NCBI GenBank assembly: GCA_902766515.1
Contig: CACXEB010000132.1
Span: 1-6,524 of the forward strand
From: an uncultured Eubacteriales bacterium
GTDB lineage: Bacteria; Bacillota_A; Clostridia; Christensenellales; Aristaeellaceae
DNA: 6,524 nt
Reading direction: 5' to 3'
Positions 4,776-6,524 of this stretch are shown here, piece by piece (position 1 is the stretch's first letter; each line of letters opens with the position of its first letter). The notes under the pieces were generated by a model that was not told the origin of the DNA, searched no databases, and was given only the letters and a program-made list of their open reading frames with translations. The translations under genes and the position numbers were made by a program.

Positions 4776-6524
4776 ATGAAGCATGCCGATCTGATCAGCC
4801 AGATGACCCTGGCGGAAAAATGCCGGATCCTGTCCGGAAAAACCACCTGGCAGACCCATGATATTGAGCGGCTGGGGATCCCCTGCATGAACCTGTCGGA
4901 CGGGCCCAGCGGCCTGCGCAAGCAGGCGGGTGCAGGCGATCACCTGGGGCTGAACGCCTCTACCAAGGCCACCTGCATCCCCTCCGCCTCCACCCTGGCC
5001 AACGGCTGGAGCCCGGAAATCACCGAGGCCATGGGCTCCGTCGTCGGCGCGGACGCCCGCAGCCAGGGCGTGCAGGTGCTGCTGGGACCGGGCCTGAACA
5101 CGAAGCGCTCGTCCCTTTGCGGGCGATCCTTTGAATACTATTCCGAGGATCCCTATCTCGCCGGCAAGCTGGCCGCCGGGTATATCCGCGGCGTGCAGCG
5201 CCACGGCGTTTCGGCCTGTGCCAAGCACTTCGCCGCCAACAGCCAGGAGTTGCTGCGGATGCACAGCGATTCCGTGATGGATGAGCGCACCCTCCGCGAG
5301 CTGTACCTCACCAACTTCGAGATCGCCATCAAAGAAGGCCGGCCCCGCTGCGTGATGACCTCCTACAACCGGCTGAACGGCGCCTATACCAACGAAAACG
5401 CCCACCTATACGATATCCTCCGCGGGGAATGGGGCTATGACGGCATGGTCGTGACCGACTGGGGCGGCAGCAACAGCTACGTGGAAGGCGTACGCCAGGG
5501 CATGAACCTGGAGATGCCCGCCGCAGGCGACGACAGCGCCATCCAGCTGATGGAAGCCGTCAGGAAGGGAGAGATCTCCGAAGACATTGTGGATCAGCGG
5601 GTGGACGAGCTGCTGGAGATCATCCTGACGACGACGGCCGTGAAGCCCGAACCCGTCGATTCCGAAAAACATCACGAAGCGGTCCGGCGGGCCGCGGAGC
5701 AGTGCGCCGTGCTGCTGAAGAACGAGCGCGATATCCTGCCCCTGAAGAAAACGGCGAAGGTTGCCGTCATCGGCGATTTCGCGGCCCATCCCCGGTACCA
5801 GGGCGCGGGCAGCAGCATGGTCAACCCTCAGAAGGTGGACGAGACACTGCCGCTGCTTTCCCGGTTTTTCCCGAATCAGATCGGCTATGCGCAGGGCTTC
5901 GAGCGGCTGGACAAGGAAAACGCCGCCCTTGAAGAAGAAGCGGTCAGCCTGGCAAAACGTTCCGAAGCGGTGCTGCTGTACATCGGCCTGCCCGAAGGCT
6001 TTGAGACCGAGGGCCTGGACCGGACGCACATGCGCCTGCCGGACAACCAGGTCCGCCTGATCGAAAAGCTCGGCGCGCTGGCGGTCCCGGTGATTGCCGT
6101 GCTGTCCTGCGGCAGCGCCGTGGAAATGCCTTGGATCGACTGCTGCCGGGCGCTGGTCTACGGCGGTCTGGGTGGGGAAGCCGGTGCTGAAGCGCTGCTG
6201 CGGCTGCTGGCGGGCGAAGCAAACCCTGCCGGCAAGCTGGCTGAAACCTTCCCGGTGCTCTATGACGAAACGCCGGTGAGCCGTTATTATCCCGGAAAGG
6301 AAGCCGCTAGCGAATACCGGGAGGGCATCTATGTGGGCTACCGGTATTTCAGCACGTCAAAAAGGCCCGTGCGATTTCCTTTCGGATACGGGCTTTCCTA
6401 TACGCAGTTTGAATACGGCAATCTGGCTGTCACGAAGCAGGGCATCAGCTTTTCTGTGAAAAATACGGGGGAAAGAGACGGCGACGAAATCGCGCAGCTG
6501 TATGTTTCCCTGCCCGGGGCGAAG
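4776..6524 (+). CDS. GH3 family beta-glucosidase (3' end outside window)
   Basis: The frame stays open from the ATG at 4776 to the window edge, giving the first 583 residues of a retaining family 3 beta-glucosidase. The N-terminal domain has SDGPSGLR (D42), GRSFEYYSEDPYLAG, K150-H151 in CAKHF, SYNRLNG and the nucleophile D228 in VVTDWGG. The second domain begins near residue 310 (AVLLKNERDILPL), contains RYQGAGSSMVNPQ, and has E412 in TEGLDR, the likely acid/base by family position. The FPFGYGLSYTQFEY motif then leads into a fibronectin-III-like domain (VKNTGERDGDEIAQLYVS), cut by the edge. No PA14 insertion is visible in the part seen. The N-terminus lacks a signal peptide, so the enzyme is cytoplasmic. 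It probably releases glucose from the non-reducing end of beta-gluco-oligosaccharides left by the GH5 and GH30 enzymes. Related GH3 enzymes can also act as beta-xylosidases, so sugar specificity is inferred from context. Confidence 0.93.
   Translation, partial: MKHADLISQMTLAEKCRILSGKTTWQTHDIERLGIPCMNLSDGPSGLRKQAGAGDHLGLNASTKATCIPSASTLANGWSPEITEAMGSVVGADARSQGVQVLLGPGLNTKRSSLCGRSFEYYSEDPYLAGKLAAGYIRGVQRHGVSACAKHFAANSQELLRMHSDSVMDERTLRELYLTNFEIAIKEGRPRCVMTSYNRLNGAYTNENAHLYDILRGEWGYDGMVVTDWGGSNSYVEGVRQGMNLEMPAAGDDSAIQLMEAVRKGEISEDIVDQRVDELLEIILTTTAVKPEPVDSEKHHEAVRRAAEQCAVLLKNERDILPLKKTAKVAVIGDFAAHPRYQGAGSSMVNPQKVDETLPLLSRFFPNQIGYAQGFERLDKENAALEEEAVSLAKRSEAVLLYIGLPEGFETEGLDRTHMRLPDNQVRLIEKLGALAVPVIAVLSCGSAVEMPWIDCCRALVYGGLGGEAGAEALLRLLAGEANPAGKLAETFPVLYDETPVSRYYPGKEAASEYREGIYVGYRYFSTSKRPVRFPFGYGLSYTQFEYGNLAVTKQGISFSVKNTGERDGDEIAQLYVSLPGAK

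Noticed and set aside
3257..4921. Long open frame on the - strand across GH30
   Set aside because: It spans parts of three + strand genes with recognisable catalytic motifs and shows no motifs of its own, so it is an antisense shadow of GC-rich coding sequence.

Overview
The window is a GC-rich stretch (by eye about 60% G+C, with G/C-ending codons dominating) packed with genes on the + strand. It looks like part of a bacterial glycan-utilisation operon. Strong AGGAGG-type ribosome binding sites, overlapping ATGA/TGATG gene junctions, a GPH-family sugar transporter and several intracellular-type glycoside hydrolases suggest a gut or rumen member of the Bacillota (Clostridia). That placement is inference; there is no rRNA or other marker here.

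Layout. Positions 1-771 hold the 3' end of a gene for a repeat protein: near-identical 88-residue beta-rich modules joined by Ala/Pro/Glu-rich linkers. Its 5' end lies outside the window. Twelve bases later (784-1923) comes a GH5 glycosidase of the exo-beta-1,3-glucanase-like type. Its stop overlaps the start of a 12-helix GPH/MelB-type sugar transporter (1920-3401). The transporter stop shares one base with the start of a GH30 glycosidase (3401-4735). After a 40-base gap with its own ribosome binding site comes a GH3 beta-glucosidase (from 4776), which runs off the right edge inside its C-terminal fibronectin-III-like domain.

How the genes fit together. GH5, GH30 and GH3 all start directly with catalytic-domain sequence and show no signal peptide. 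The simplest reading is that the transporter imports short beta-glucosides or beta-gluco-oligosaccharides and the three enzymes break them down to glucose in the cytoplasm. A GH5 with exo-beta-1,3-glucanase signatures, a GH30 (a family that includes beta-1,6-glucanases and glucosylceramidases) and a GH3 beta-glucosidase would fit fungal or yeast beta-1,3/1,6-glucan fragments. Plant or sterol/lipid glucosides are an alternative. The exact substrate cannot be read from the sequence.

Most notable: (i) the upstream repeat protein of unknown function, whose repeats show a mosaic identity pattern suggestive of gene conversion; (ii) a GPH-type transporter that lacks acidic residues at positions aligned with the cation-binding aspartates of MelB; (iii) a complete-looking, all-cytoplasmic GH5/GH30/GH3 set tightly coupled to one importer. 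No RNA genes, mobile elements, CRISPR arrays, regulators or convincing terminators were found.
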